NCBI GenBank assembly: GCA_964276025.1
Contig: CAXYDD010000001.1
Coordinates: forward strand, 124,001-188,000
Source of the DNA: Porticoccus sp964276025
Lineage (GTDB): Bacteria; Pseudomonadota; Gammaproteobacteria; Pseudomonadales; Porticoccaceae
Reading direction: 5' to 3'
DNA length: 64,000 bases
Below the pieces are notes generated by a model, which made no database searches, had not been told where the DNA came from, and was given only the letters and a program-made list of their open reading frames with translations. Positions 54,692 to 63,660 of this stretch are shown piece after piece (within the stretch, counting starts at the first letter, position 1; every line of letters starts with the position of its first letter). Both the position numbers and the translations under genes were made by a program.

Positions 54692-55339
54692 TTATTTTAT
54701 AGCCCCAAAAACCCATGGTACTCTTTTTATATGTCTAGCTTCATAAGCCTTTATTATATCGACCTCTTTTAACGTCAAATCGATTTCATCAAGCCCGTCT
54801 AGGAGGCAACGCTTACTGAACTCATCAATCGAAAATTTAAAGACTTCATTTGATGGCGTTAAAACATGCTGACTATTAAGATCTATTGTAAGCTTGTAGC
54901 CTTTTTTGTTGTGGACTTCAGAAAAAAAATTGTCAATAGTTTTTTTATTAAAAACAATAGGTAATATACCATTTTTAAGGCAATTTGTAAAAAATATATC
55001 AGCAAAACTTGGTGCTAGTATTGCCCTAAAGCCAAAATCATCTAATGCCCAAGGAGCATGTTCGCGACTAGAGCCACAACCAAAGTTTTCTTGTGCTATG
55101 AGTATCGAAGCTCCATTATAACGAGGTTGATTTAATGGAAAATCGGGGACAAGAGGACGATTATCGCAAGATTCTCCAGGCTTACCTTCATCCTGATATC
55201 TTAATTCATCGAAAAGATTTACTCCAAAACCAGTTCGCTTTATAGATTTTAAAAATTGTTTAGGAATAATCATATCCGTATCTATATTTGGTCTATTAAT
55301 ACCTACAACTAATCCCGTATGATTAACGAATGATTTCAT
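54692..55339 (-). CDS. leuD: 3-isopropylmalate dehydratase small subunit
   Basis: Swivelling-domain subunit of isopropylmalate isomerase. Motifs IDTDMIIPKQFLKSI near residue 19 and NFGCGSSREHAPWAL near residue 75. 215 residues, slightly longer than in E. coli. Its ATG shares one base with the leuC stop (TAATG), which ties the two subunits in translation. Confidence 0.96.
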   Translation of the reverse strand: MKSFVNHTGLVVGINRPNIDTDMIIPKQFLKSIKRTGFGVNLFDELRYQDEGKPGESCDNRPLVPDFPLNQPRYNGASILIAQENFGCGSSREHAPWALDDFGFRAILAPSFADIFFTNCLKNGILPIVFNKKTIDNFFSEVHNKKGYKLTIDLNSQHVLTPSNEVFKFSIDEFSKRCLLDGLDEIDLTLKEVDIIKAYEARHIKRVPWVFGAIK

Positions 55340-56778
55340 TATGATTGGACTCCATATACACGAACATCAGTTATATGGCCTGCAATAGCTGCAGCAGCAG
55401 CCATAGATGGACTTAGCAAATGAGTACGTCCCCCTATACCTTGTCGCCCTTCAAAGTTGCGATTTGATGTAGAAGCACAATGTTGACCTGAACCGAGTTT
55501 ATCCGCGTTCATCGCTAAACACATTGAACAGCCGGGTTCACGCCAATCCATACCGGCATCTTTAAAAATTTTATCCAAACCCTCTGCCTCAGCTTGTGCT
55601 TTTACCATCTGGGAGCCAGGAACGACTAGCACCTGTTTCACTGTATCTGCAACTTTATTGCCTTTTGCAATTGAAGCCGCAGCTCGCATATCCTCAATAC
55701 GAGAATTTGTACAAGAACCAATAAAAACGAAATCGACTGGTATATCTGTTACAGGCATACCCCCCTTTAGGCCCATATAACTGAGAGCTTGTCTTATTGC
55801 TTGTCTTTTTTGTGGGTCAGATTCGTCTTCTGGGGTGGGTATAATGCCATTTACAGGAAGCACCATTTCTGGTGATGTGCCCCAAGTAACTTGAGGCAAA
55901 ATATCTTGACCAGAAAGCTTAACCTCTGAATCAAAAAATGCGTTTTTATCACTTTTCAATGTACTCCAATAATTGGATGCAGTATTCCAAGTATCACCGG
56001 TTGGTGAGAACTTTCTACCTTTAAAATAATCTATAGTTTTTGTATCTACAGCCACCATACCAATTCTTGCACCTGCTTCTATCGCCATGTTGCAAACCGT
56101 CATTCGACCCTCAATCGACATATCTAAAAACACCTGGCCAGCAAACTCTATAGCATAGCCAGTGCCACCTGCTGTGCCAATTTTTCCAATAATGGCCAAA
56201 ACAACATCTTTTGGAGTAACCCCCAAACCTAATTTTCCAGTGACTGTTACGCGCATATTCTTCATTTTTTTTGTTACTAAGCACTGTGTTGCGAGAACAT
56301 GCTCAACTTCTGATGTTCCTATTCCATGTGCTAAACAACCAAATGCGCCGTGTGTTGCTGTGTGCGAGTCTCCGCAAACTACAGTCATTCCAGGTAAAGA
56401 AGCACCTAGCTCTGGACCCATCACGTGCACTATACCTTGCCCCATTTCATTCATACGAAACTCACGTATACCAAAATAATCACAGTTATAGTCGAGGGTT
56501 TTTACCTGGATACGAGACACTTCGTCTGGAATAGCATCAACACCAGCCTCTCTCTCTTTTGTATCTGTAGATATATTATGATCTGGAGTAGCAATGTTCA
56601 TATCTAAGCGCCATGGCTTTCTATTTGCTATCCTGAGGCCCTCGAAGGCTTGGGGTGAAGTAACTTCGTGTAAAATATGCCTATCAATGTAGATTAAAGA
56701 AGAGCCATCAGCTCTTTGTTTTACCAAATGACCTTCCCACAATTTGTCATATAATGTTTTTTGAGTGCTTTTACTCAT
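55339..56778 (-). CDS. leuC: 3-isopropylmalate dehydratase large subunit
   Basis: Aconitase-fold Fe-S subunit of isopropylmalate isomerase. Cluster cysteines are in FIGSCTNSRIEDMRAA (about residue 350) and PGCSMCLAMN (about 410); other family blocks are GDSHTATHGAFGCLAHGIGTSEVEHV and NRNFEGRQG. 479 residues. Heads leuCDB; leuA is not in the window. A 62-bp gap separates it from the acyl-CoA dehydrogenase gene upstream. Confidence 0.97.
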   Translation of the reverse strand: MSKSTQKTLYDKLWEGHLVKQRADGSSLIYIDRHILHEVTSPQAFEGLRIANRKPWRLDMNIATPDHNISTDTKEREAGVDAIPDEVSRIQVKTLDYNCDYFGIREFRMNEMGQGIVHVMGPELGASLPGMTVVCGDSHTATHGAFGCLAHGIGTSEVEHVLATQCLVTKKMKNMRVTVTGKLGLGVTPKDVVLAIIGKIGTAGGTGYAIEFAGQVFLDMSIEGRMTVCNMAIEAGARIGMVAVDTKTIDYFKGRKFSPTGDTWNTASNYWSTLKSDKNAFFDSEVKLSGQDILPQVTWGTSPEMVLPVNGIIPTPEDESDPQKRQAIRQALSYMGLKGGMPVTDIPVDFVFIGSCTNSRIEDMRAAASIAKGNKVADTVKQVLVVPGSQMVKAQAEAEGLDKIFKDAGMDWREPGCSMCLAMNADKLGSGQHCASTSNRNFEGRQGIGGRTHLLSPSMAAAAAIAGHITDVRVYGVQS

Positions 56779-56840
56779 CTATATATTCAGCTAATGCTGC
56801 TCATAATATTTGTTTTAGGATGCCGATAAATAGTATCTAT

Positions 56841-58616
56841 TTAAAAATCTTTAGCATTGATGCCCATTATACTTTTTGAGCCATATTTTATAGCGCTAAG
56901 ATAGCCAATATTTCTCGGTAAGATGTGCTCTGCAAAGAATATGGCAGTTGAAACTTTATTTTTATAAAATACACTTGCATCAGGATTCTGCTTTATTATC
57001 GCATCAGCTGCTACAGCGCTTTTGGCAAGCATCACACCTGCGACTGTTCCACCCAATAGCATCATCATATTAAAAGAAGCTGCAGGTAGCGTAAACCAAT
57101 CCTTTTTTTCCGCACTTAGCAACAAAGCTGTTGCTTCTTTACAAGCGTTTAATGCTATTTCAATATTTATTGCCATATCTTCGAAATTATATTCTTTTGC
57201 CTCCTTAACTACTCCGTTAAGCTCAGCAAGTAACTCTGTGATTGACCTACCATCGTCCTTCATCAACTTTCTACCAACTAAATCAAGTGCCTGTATACCA
57301 CTAGTTCCTTCATAAATTGGTAGTATTCTCGCGTCTCTTAGGTGTTGGGCTGCACCCGTTTCTTCAATGAATCCCATACCTCCATGGATTTGAACTCCTA
57401 AAGATGTAACTTCAATACTATTTTCCGTACACCATCCCTTTACAATGGGTGTAAGTAAATCAATACGTCTTTGATGATAAGATATTTTTTCACCTTCATC
57501 TAATTTCTCTTTATAATCTGTATGCATATATGCAGAGTAAGTTAAAGCGCGTCCGCCTTCTATTAATCCTCTCATAGTCATAAGCATTCGACGTACGTCG
57601 GGATGTTCGATTATGGGAGCATTTTTATTATCTGGCACATTTCCTTGTATTCTATCTTTTGAGAATGCAACAGCCTGCTGATAAGCCCTTTCGCTTACTG
57701 CAACTCCTTGAAGGCCCACAGCCAATCTAGCTTCATTCATCATTGCAAACATACAAGCGAGCCCCTGATTTTTAGGTCCAACAAGATATCCGATCGCCCC
57801 ATCATTTTCTCCGAAAGACATTGTACATGTTGGGCTTGCATGTATACCTAATTTACTCTCTATGCCAATACAAGATACATCATTTTTTTTCAAAATATTT
57901 CCATCTTGATCTATTAAAAATTTAGGTACAATAAATAAAGAAATACCTTTTACGCCTTCTGGAGCATTAGGAATTCTTGCTAAAACAAGATGTATAATAT
58001 TTTCTGTAAGTTCGTGCTCACCCCAAGTAATATAAATTTTTTGGCCACTCAGAAGATAATGATCATCTACTGGAGTAGCTAAAGTTTTAACAACAGAGAG
58101 ATCAGATCCTGCCTGAGATTCAGTCAAGTTCATCGTTCCCGACCATGTACCTGAAATTAATTTACTTAAATAAATTTCTTTCTGCTTATCGCTTCCATAT
58201 AGGGTTAAAGCAGTAACAACTCCTTTTGAGAGCATTGGGCATAAGCTGAATGCCATATTAGCAGAATGAGACATTTCGTCTGTAGCTACAGCTAAAAGTG
58301 CAGGCATACCTTGTCCACCAAAAACCCTGCTACATGCAAGTCCTGGCCAACCACCTTCGATAAGCTGTTTATAAACATCATCTAATATTGGAGCTGTTAT
58401 AACTTTATTGCCATCTAACTTTGAACCCTGATGATCAGCAATTTTGTTAGTTGGAGACAATACCTGCTCATAAAATTTAGCAGCCTGGTCGAGAATGGCT
58501 TCGACAATATCAGGGGAAGCATCTTCATAACCAGATAATTTAGATATCTCTTGAAAATTTAGGACGTGACCAAATAGAAATTTAATATCATCTATTGGTG
58601 CGTTATAGCGTGTCAT
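56841..58616 (-). CDS. Large acyl-CoA dehydrogenase (DmdC/AcdB-like)
   Basis: 591-residue FAD flavoprotein. The core ACAD fold has MNLTESQAGSDLSVV, KIYITWGEHEL, GIESKLGIHASPTCTMSF and IHGGMGFIEETGAAQHLRDARILPIYEGTSGIQALDL, and an extra C-terminal domain of about 130 residues typical of the ~590-residue subfamily that includes DmdC (methylmercaptopropionyl-CoA dehydrogenase). Straight-chain fatty acyl-CoA is an equally possible substrate; the sequence here cannot decide, and no other dmd or fad genes adjoin. It begins the minus-strand block; the 241-bp upstream region is shared with the divergent ABC system. Confidence 0.9.
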   Translation of the reverse strand: MTRYNAPIDDIKFLFGHVLNFQEISKLSGYEDASPDIVEAILDQAAKFYEQVLSPTNKIADHQGSKLDGNKVITAPILDDVYKQLIEGGWPGLACSRVFGGQGMPALLAVATDEMSHSANMAFSLCPMLSKGVVTALTLYGSDKQKEIYLSKLISGTWSGTMNLTESQAGSDLSVVKTLATPVDDHYLLSGQKIYITWGEHELTENIIHLVLARIPNAPEGVKGISLFIVPKFLIDQDGNILKKNDVSCIGIESKLGIHASPTCTMSFGENDGAIGYLVGPKNQGLACMFAMMNEARLAVGLQGVAVSERAYQQAVAFSKDRIQGNVPDNKNAPIIEHPDVRRMLMTMRGLIEGGRALTYSAYMHTDYKEKLDEGEKISYHQRRIDLLTPIVKGWCTENSIEVTSLGVQIHGGMGFIEETGAAQHLRDARILPIYEGTSGIQALDLVGRKLMKDDGRSITELLAELNGVVKEAKEYNFEDMAINIEIALNACKEATALLLSAEKKDWFTLPAASFNMMMLLGGTVAGVMLAKSAVAADAIIKQNPDASVFYKNKVSTAIFFAEHILPRNIGYLSAIKYGSKSIMGINAKDF

Positions 58617-58857
58617 AAACTAGTGTCCTTGAAAAATAATTCACTGTACTTATATCAGATATATTAGGCAATATTATTGCAAAATAATAGCAAAAGGAGG
58701 TATATTTTTATTCACACCTATTATATATAAAATTTATGTTTTTAGTGTAGTATGCTTCTCTTTATTTTTGTTGATTTTTGGACAACAAATAGATCTTTGT
58801 GATCGAAAAAAGCTTATAAAATTTTAAGAATAAAAAAACTTTATTACGGAGAGCTTG

Positions 58858-59838
58858 ATGCTAACAGTAGAGAAATTAACTAGGTTATATGGAAATATTT
58901 CGGCTGTAAACAACGTTAGTTTTAAGATAAATAAGGGCGAAATAGTAGGTTTACTTGGCCACAATGGCGCAGGTAAAACTACTATTATGAAAATGCTTAG
59001 TGGCTTTATCGAATCAAATCATGGAAGTATCGAAATCAATGGAGTTGACATAAAGGATGATCCAAAAAAAGCACAAAAAGATATAGGCTATCTATCTGAA
59101 AATTTGCCTATTTATCCTGAGATGTTTGTAGCAGACTATCTAGATTATGTTTGTAAAATTAAAGGCATCGAAGTTAATAAAGTGGCTTCTGAAATAAAGA
59201 GGGTTATTAGAGCCACTGATATTGAATCAAAGATTCTCTCACCAATATCAACACTATCAAGGGGCTACAAACAAAGAGTTGGTATTGCTCAAGCAATATT
59301 AGGTAAACCCAAATTACTTATCTTGGATGAGCCTACTAATGGACTTGATCCAAAACAAACAAACTTAGTTAGAGAATTAATCCGTGATCTTTCTAAAAAT
59401 GCAACAGTAATTCTATCTACTCATATCATGCAGGAGGTCGATGCGCTTTGTAGCAGAGCTCTAATAGTCAGAGATGGCGAGCTAGTTGTTGATGCTGAAC
59501 TTGACGAATTAAAGAAAAGTAATATCTTGAGTCTATCCACTTCATTAAATGAGGAGTCGCTTTCTTCAGTGCTCAAGGAATTAAACGGCTTATCACTAAT
59601 AAAAAAAATATCGGGCGAAGGAGATAATATTTCTTACCATTTAGAGCTTGGAAATAATATCCAAGTTGATGAGACTATCGGTGAAATATCTAGATTGATT
59701 ATTTCTTCAGGTGGCACTCTTTATTCTATATACAAAAAAGTAATAGATCTAGAAACTTTATTTAGAGAGGCTAGCGAAATTCCACACCATCTGCTGGCTG
59801 CAAAAAAACTAAAAGAAAAAAATGAAATGGAGGTTTAA
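58858..59838 (+). CDS. ABC transporter ATP-binding protein (Gld/ABC-2 type)
   Basis: 326-residue ATPase: Walker A GHNGAGKT at residues 34-41, signature LSRGYKQRVGIAQAI about 136 (the R-G-Y-K-Q-R variant usual in the GldA/CcmA-like group), Walker B LLILDEPTNGLD about 157, H-loop in STHIMQEVD. A C-terminal extension of about 110 residues follows. GGAGAG lies well before the ATG at 58858; a TTG just upstream is disregarded. First gene of a three-gene cassette: the next gene starts two bases past its stop. Confidence 0.93.
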   Translation: MLTVEKLTRLYGNISAVNNVSFKINKGEIVGLLGHNGAGKTTIMKMLSGFIESNHGSIEINGVDIKDDPKKAQKDIGYLSENLPIYPEMFVADYLDYVCKIKGIEVNKVASEIKRVIRATDIESKILSPISTLSRGYKQRVGIAQAILGKPKLLILDEPTNGLDPKQTNLVRELIRDLSKNATVILSTHIMQEVDALCSRALIVRDGELVVDAELDELKKSNILSLSTSLNEESLSSVLKELNGLSLIKKISGEGDNISYHLELGNNIQVDETIGEISRLIISSGGTLYSIYKKVIDLETLFREASEIPHHLLAAKKLKEKNEMEV

Positions 59839-59839
59839 A

Positions 59840-62704
59840 ATGCAATATATGTCTAAAAATGGGCGCTTAATTTGGCGTATTGCATCAAAAGAAATAACAT
59901 TATTTTTTGCCTCACCTACCGCATATTTATTCCTAGCAGTGTTTGGTTCCACTTCTCTGTTTATATTTTTTTGGGGTGAATCTTTTTTTTCTAGGAATAT
60001 AGCTGATATTCGACCGCTATTTGAATGGATGCCAATATTACTTTTATTCCTCACAAGCACATTGACGATGAGGCTTTGGAGCGAAGAGAGAAGAACAGGA
60101 ACTCTCGAGCACATATTAACCCAACCACTACCACTCTGGTATTTTGTTGCTGGTAAGTTTGTTGGTTGCCTTACATTACTGGCGATTGCACTTGTTATTA
60201 CACTTCCTCTACCAATTACAATAGCCCAACTGGGTCAACTAGACTGGGGGCCAATAGGTGCCGGTTACTTGGCTGCTTTTTTCCTAGGCGCAGCCTATTT
60301 ATCAATAGGTTTGTTTGTCTCAGCAAAAAGCGACAATCAAATAGTAAGTCTTATATGTGCTGTAATTCTATCTGGATTATTTTATTTAATTGGAACAGCA
60401 ACAATTACTGATTTTTTTGGCAATCAAACTGGAGAGTGGTTTAGGTTGCTTGGGACAGGATCTCGTTTCGATTCCATTACTCGAGGCGTTATAGACATTA
60501 GAGATTTATATTATTATTTGAGTATAATTTTTATTTTTTTATCCCTTAATATATTTACTTTAGAAAAAGAACGTTGGGCAAATAATATTATGACTCAACA
60601 TCATAAAGTATGGCGGAATATAATTATTCTAGCCCTTGTAAATATTATTGGAGCTAACTTCTGGCTTAACCAGATAACCTCTATGCGGATCGATACAACT
60701 GAAGGAAAACAATACTCTATCTCTACTCCGACACTTAAATATTTAGATCAGCTTGAAGAGCCGTTACTCATACGTGGCTATTTTAGTGGGAAAACTCACC
60801 CTATGCTCTCTCCCCTTGTACCTCAAATAAAAGATCTTATCCACGAGTACGAAGTGGCAAGTAACGGAAAAATTCGTATAGAATTTATTGATCCCATAAC
60901 TGATCTTCAAATAGAGGAAGAAGCAAATCAAAAATATGGTGTCAGGCCAATACCTCTACAGGTAGCAGATAGATACCAATCAGCTATTGTCAATTCATAC
61001 TTTCATATTCTTATTGGTTATGGGGAAGAATTCGAAGTTCTAAACTTTCAAGATTTAATTGAAACAAGAGCTCAGGGTGATAAGGATTTTGAAATAGTAC
61101 TTCGCAATCCAGAATATGATTTAACTAAAAGTATAAAAAAAGTACTTAATAGCTACCGAAGTGGCGGAAATATATTTGATTCTATAGAAGGAAAATTGAC
61201 CTTAAATGCATATATCTCAGATAACTCACTCTTACCTGACGACCTTGTTGCGCATAGGGATAGTATTATAGAAATATCAAATGAGTTAACTGCTGAGTCT
61301 AAGGGTATGTTTAACCTTAATATTATTGATCCATACGAAGATAATAGTGCGGGCGCAAAAAACTTATCGAAACTTTATGGTCTTCAGCCTCTTTCCCTCA
61401 ATAAGGGCTACGCCGGTGACTTCTATTACTTTCATCTCATACTTGAAAAAGGTGACATGGCAATACAGGTCCCACTAGAAGATAAAACAAAGTTAAGTCT
61501 AGAAAGAAATTTCAGAGCTGCAATAAAACGGTTTGGTAAAGGTTTTATAAAAACTGTTGGAATAATTGGACCTAAAGATGATCCAAAGTTAGCCCAAATT
61601 GGTTTAACTGTCCCACAATTCACCCAACTTGCGAGTTTTTTGGGAACAGATTTAAATATTAGAAATGAAGATATAACAGATGGATCTGTTTCAGGTGAAA
61701 TAGATACACTTTTAATTACGGCTCCAAATGGGATGGGACCAAAAGAAATTTTTGCAATCGATCAGTTTTTAATGAAAGGTGGCTCTGTGATAGCCATGTC
61801 TTCTCCATATACAATGACCCTAGGTCAAGGTTTAGGGCTAGCTAAACTAGAAGGTGAATTCAAAGATTGGCTTAAGCATCATGGCATAACAATGGAAGAG
61901 AAGCTTGTATTAGATATGCAGAATAAAGCATTTCCTTTGCCAATAATGAGAAAGGTTGGGGGTAATCAGGTTCAAGAAGTTAGGATGATTGAGTACCCAT
62001 ATTTTGCAGATATTCGGAATAATGGCTTTAATCAAGATAACCCGATCACCGCAAATTTAGAGCAAGTTACTATGGCGTGGAGCTCGCCTATCCTTGTAGA
62101 TGAAACGATTAATAGTTCTCGTGAGGTCGTCGAACTGATGAAAAGCTCAGATAAATCATGGCTTTCCGAGGATACTGAAATCATGCCTACAATTGATAAT
62201 GATGGTATTGCTCCTTTTGCAATAACAGGAGATTTTTCCTCTCATCTGCTTGGTGTGGCTACCAAAGGAAAATTTACTTCTTTTTTTGCCGGAAAACAGT
62301 CACCTATTATCCTTGAGGAGAACGATGAAAAAAGCGTAAATATTTCTCGTGATGTGCTAGAAATATCACCGAATACATCACAAATCATACTCTTTAGTTC
62401 TAATGATTTCTTACGTGATCAAACTCTCACGATCGCCAATTCTGCAATTGGAAGTGAATATAGAGGCAGTATGGATCTTATAGCCAATACTATTGACTGG
62501 GCTCTTGAGGACGGGGGTCTCCTCAGTATTAGGTCTAGAGGAAAATTCAACAGAACATTGCCATCCATAGATCATGATACGCAATTATTTTGGGAATATC
62601 TAAACTATGGGCTTATTATACTTGCACTAGTATTGATAGCGCTAATAAGAGGTTACCGTGAAAAAATCAGGAAGAAGCTATATATATCGGAACTAACTCA
62701 ATAA
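59840..62704 (+). CDS. ABC-2 permease fused to a GldG-like periplasmic domain
   Basis: A 954-residue fusion. Residues 1-250 form an ABC-2 permease (GldF-like) with about six helices, including PTAYLFLAVFGSTSLFIFFW, FLTSTLTMRLWSEERRTGTLE, and LTQPLPLWYFVAGKF. A transmembrane segment at about 265-285 opens a long, mostly soluble region resembling GldG/ABC_transp_aux (IDTTEGKQYSIS, RGYFSGKTHPM, DPITDLQIEEEANQKYGVRPI, LLITAPNGMGPKEIFAIDQFLMKGGSV), and a last helix is near 925-945 (YGLIILALVLIALIRGY). GGAGG sits seven bases before the ATG at 59840, inside the ATPase gene; the six-codon-longer reading is unlikely. Substrate unknown. Confidence 0.88.
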   Translation: MQYMSKNGRLIWRIASKEITLFFASPTAYLFLAVFGSTSLFIFFWGESFFSRNIADIRPLFEWMPILLLFLTSTLTMRLWSEERRTGTLEHILTQPLPLWYFVAGKFVGCLTLLAIALVITLPLPITIAQLGQLDWGPIGAGYLAAFFLGAAYLSIGLFVSAKSDNQIVSLICAVILSGLFYLIGTATITDFFGNQTGEWFRLLGTGSRFDSITRGVIDIRDLYYYLSIIFIFLSLNIFTLEKERWANNIMTQHHKVWRNIIILALVNIIGANFWLNQITSMRIDTTEGKQYSISTPTLKYLDQLEEPLLIRGYFSGKTHPMLSPLVPQIKDLIHEYEVASNGKIRIEFIDPITDLQIEEEANQKYGVRPIPLQVADRYQSAIVNSYFHILIGYGEEFEVLNFQDLIETRAQGDKDFEIVLRNPEYDLTKSIKKVLNSYRSGGNIFDSIEGKLTLNAYISDNSLLPDDLVAHRDSIIEISNELTAESKGMFNLNIIDPYEDNSAGAKNLSKLYGLQPLSLNKGYAGDFYYFHLILEKGDMAIQVPLEDKTKLSLERNFRAAIKRFGKGFIKTVGIIGPKDDPKLAQIGLTVPQFTQLASFLGTDLNIRNEDITDGSVSGEIDTLLITAPNGMGPKEIFAIDQFLMKGGSVIAMSSPYTMTLGQGLGLAKLEGEFKDWLKHHGITMEEKLVLDMQNKAFPLPIMRKVGGNQVQEVRMIEYPYFADIRNNGFNQDNPITANLEQVTMAWSSPILVDETINSSREVVELMKSSDKSWLSEDTEIMPTIDNDGIAPFAITGDFSSHLLGVATKGKFTSFFAGKQSPIILEENDEKSVNISRDVLEISPNTSQIILFSSNDFLRDQTLTIANSAIGSEYRGSMDLIANTIDWALEDGGLLSIRSRGKFNRTLPSIDHDTQLFWEYLNYGLIILALVLIALIRGYREKIRKKLYISELTQ

Positions 62705-62715
62705 AGGAAAGGAAA

Positions 62716-63660
62716 ATGAGACAGCTGAAGTTCTGGCTAATAGGTTTATTGTTTATACAAATAATTGTATCGGGTAGTTTATTTTGGGTGAATTATATTT
62801 CATCTTTGGAGAATAAGCCTATCCAATTATTAAACATTGATTGGGCTAATGTGGATAAATTCACCATCGAAGATACAGTTGGAGGGATAACTATACTCAA
62901 ATCTGATGATTCATGGCTACTATCAAACCAGGAGCTACCTGTGAGTGATGTCGATATAAATAAATTTTTATACAACTTGATGACACTCAAAACTGGTTGG
63001 CCTATAGCTAGACTCCCATCAAGTCATGAAAGATTTAAGGTATCTGAGAATAAATTTATTAGACGTGTAGAATTATTTTCTAAAAATCAGTCTTTAGGTA
63101 AACTTTTATTTGGTACCTCTATAGGTCTAAGACAGTCAAATGTACGTGCTATTAATGATGACAATATATATAACGCTAAGCTAGATACACTCGATATAAG
63201 TGCTAATATAGAGGACTGGTTTGACAAATCTCTAATTTCCGCAAACGATATCAGTCAAATCAAAGGTCGAAATTATAGCTTAAAAAGAATTGGTGCCATA
63301 TGGCAGTTTGATCAGTCTGGGCCCTCAATACTATTGGGCAAGAGGACACTTGGCAGGCTAGACCAAAGTAAAGTCTCTAATCTAGAGCTGGCACTTACTA
63401 AGTTAAAAATCCATAAGATCACATCATTTAAGCCAAATTCACAAGAAAATATATCTGAAAATTTCAAATTATACGTTGTCGACGATATAGGTGAATGGAC
63501 TTATACTTTTATTAAATTTGATAGAAAATTTTATGTGAATCGTAATGATAGAAAAGAATATTTTACACTGAAAGAAGAGGTTTATAAGAGTATAGCAGCG
63601 ATAACTCAATTGAAATTGCTAGCTGAATCTCCGGAAGTTGCCGAAAGAAATCAAAATTAA
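62716..63660 (+). CDS. DUF4340-like membrane-anchored protein
   Basis: 314-residue protein with an N-terminal transmembrane anchor (FWLIGLLFIQIIVSGSLFW) and a large extracytoplasmic domain with beta-rich repeats (VDKFTIEDTVGGITILKSDDSWLL; LPVSDVDINKFLYNLMTLKT; GKLLFGTS), which matches the DUF4340 family often found after GldG-like genes. AAGGAAAGG precedes the ATG, 11 bp after the permease-GldG gene. It probably forms the last component of this ABC cassette. Its stop shares two bases with the convergent tatD stop. Confidence 0.82.
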   Translation: MRQLKFWLIGLLFIQIIVSGSLFWVNYISSLENKPIQLLNIDWANVDKFTIEDTVGGITILKSDDSWLLSNQELPVSDVDINKFLYNLMTLKTGWPIARLPSSHERFKVSENKFIRRVELFSKNQSLGKLLFGTSIGLRQSNVRAINDDNIYNAKLDTLDISANIEDWFDKSLISANDISQIKGRNYSLKRIGAIWQFDQSGPSILLGKRTLGRLDQSKVSNLELALTKLKIHKITSFKPNSQENISENFKLYVVDDIGEWTYTFIKFDRKFYVNRNDRKEYFTLKEEVYKSIAAITQLKLLAESPEVAERNQN

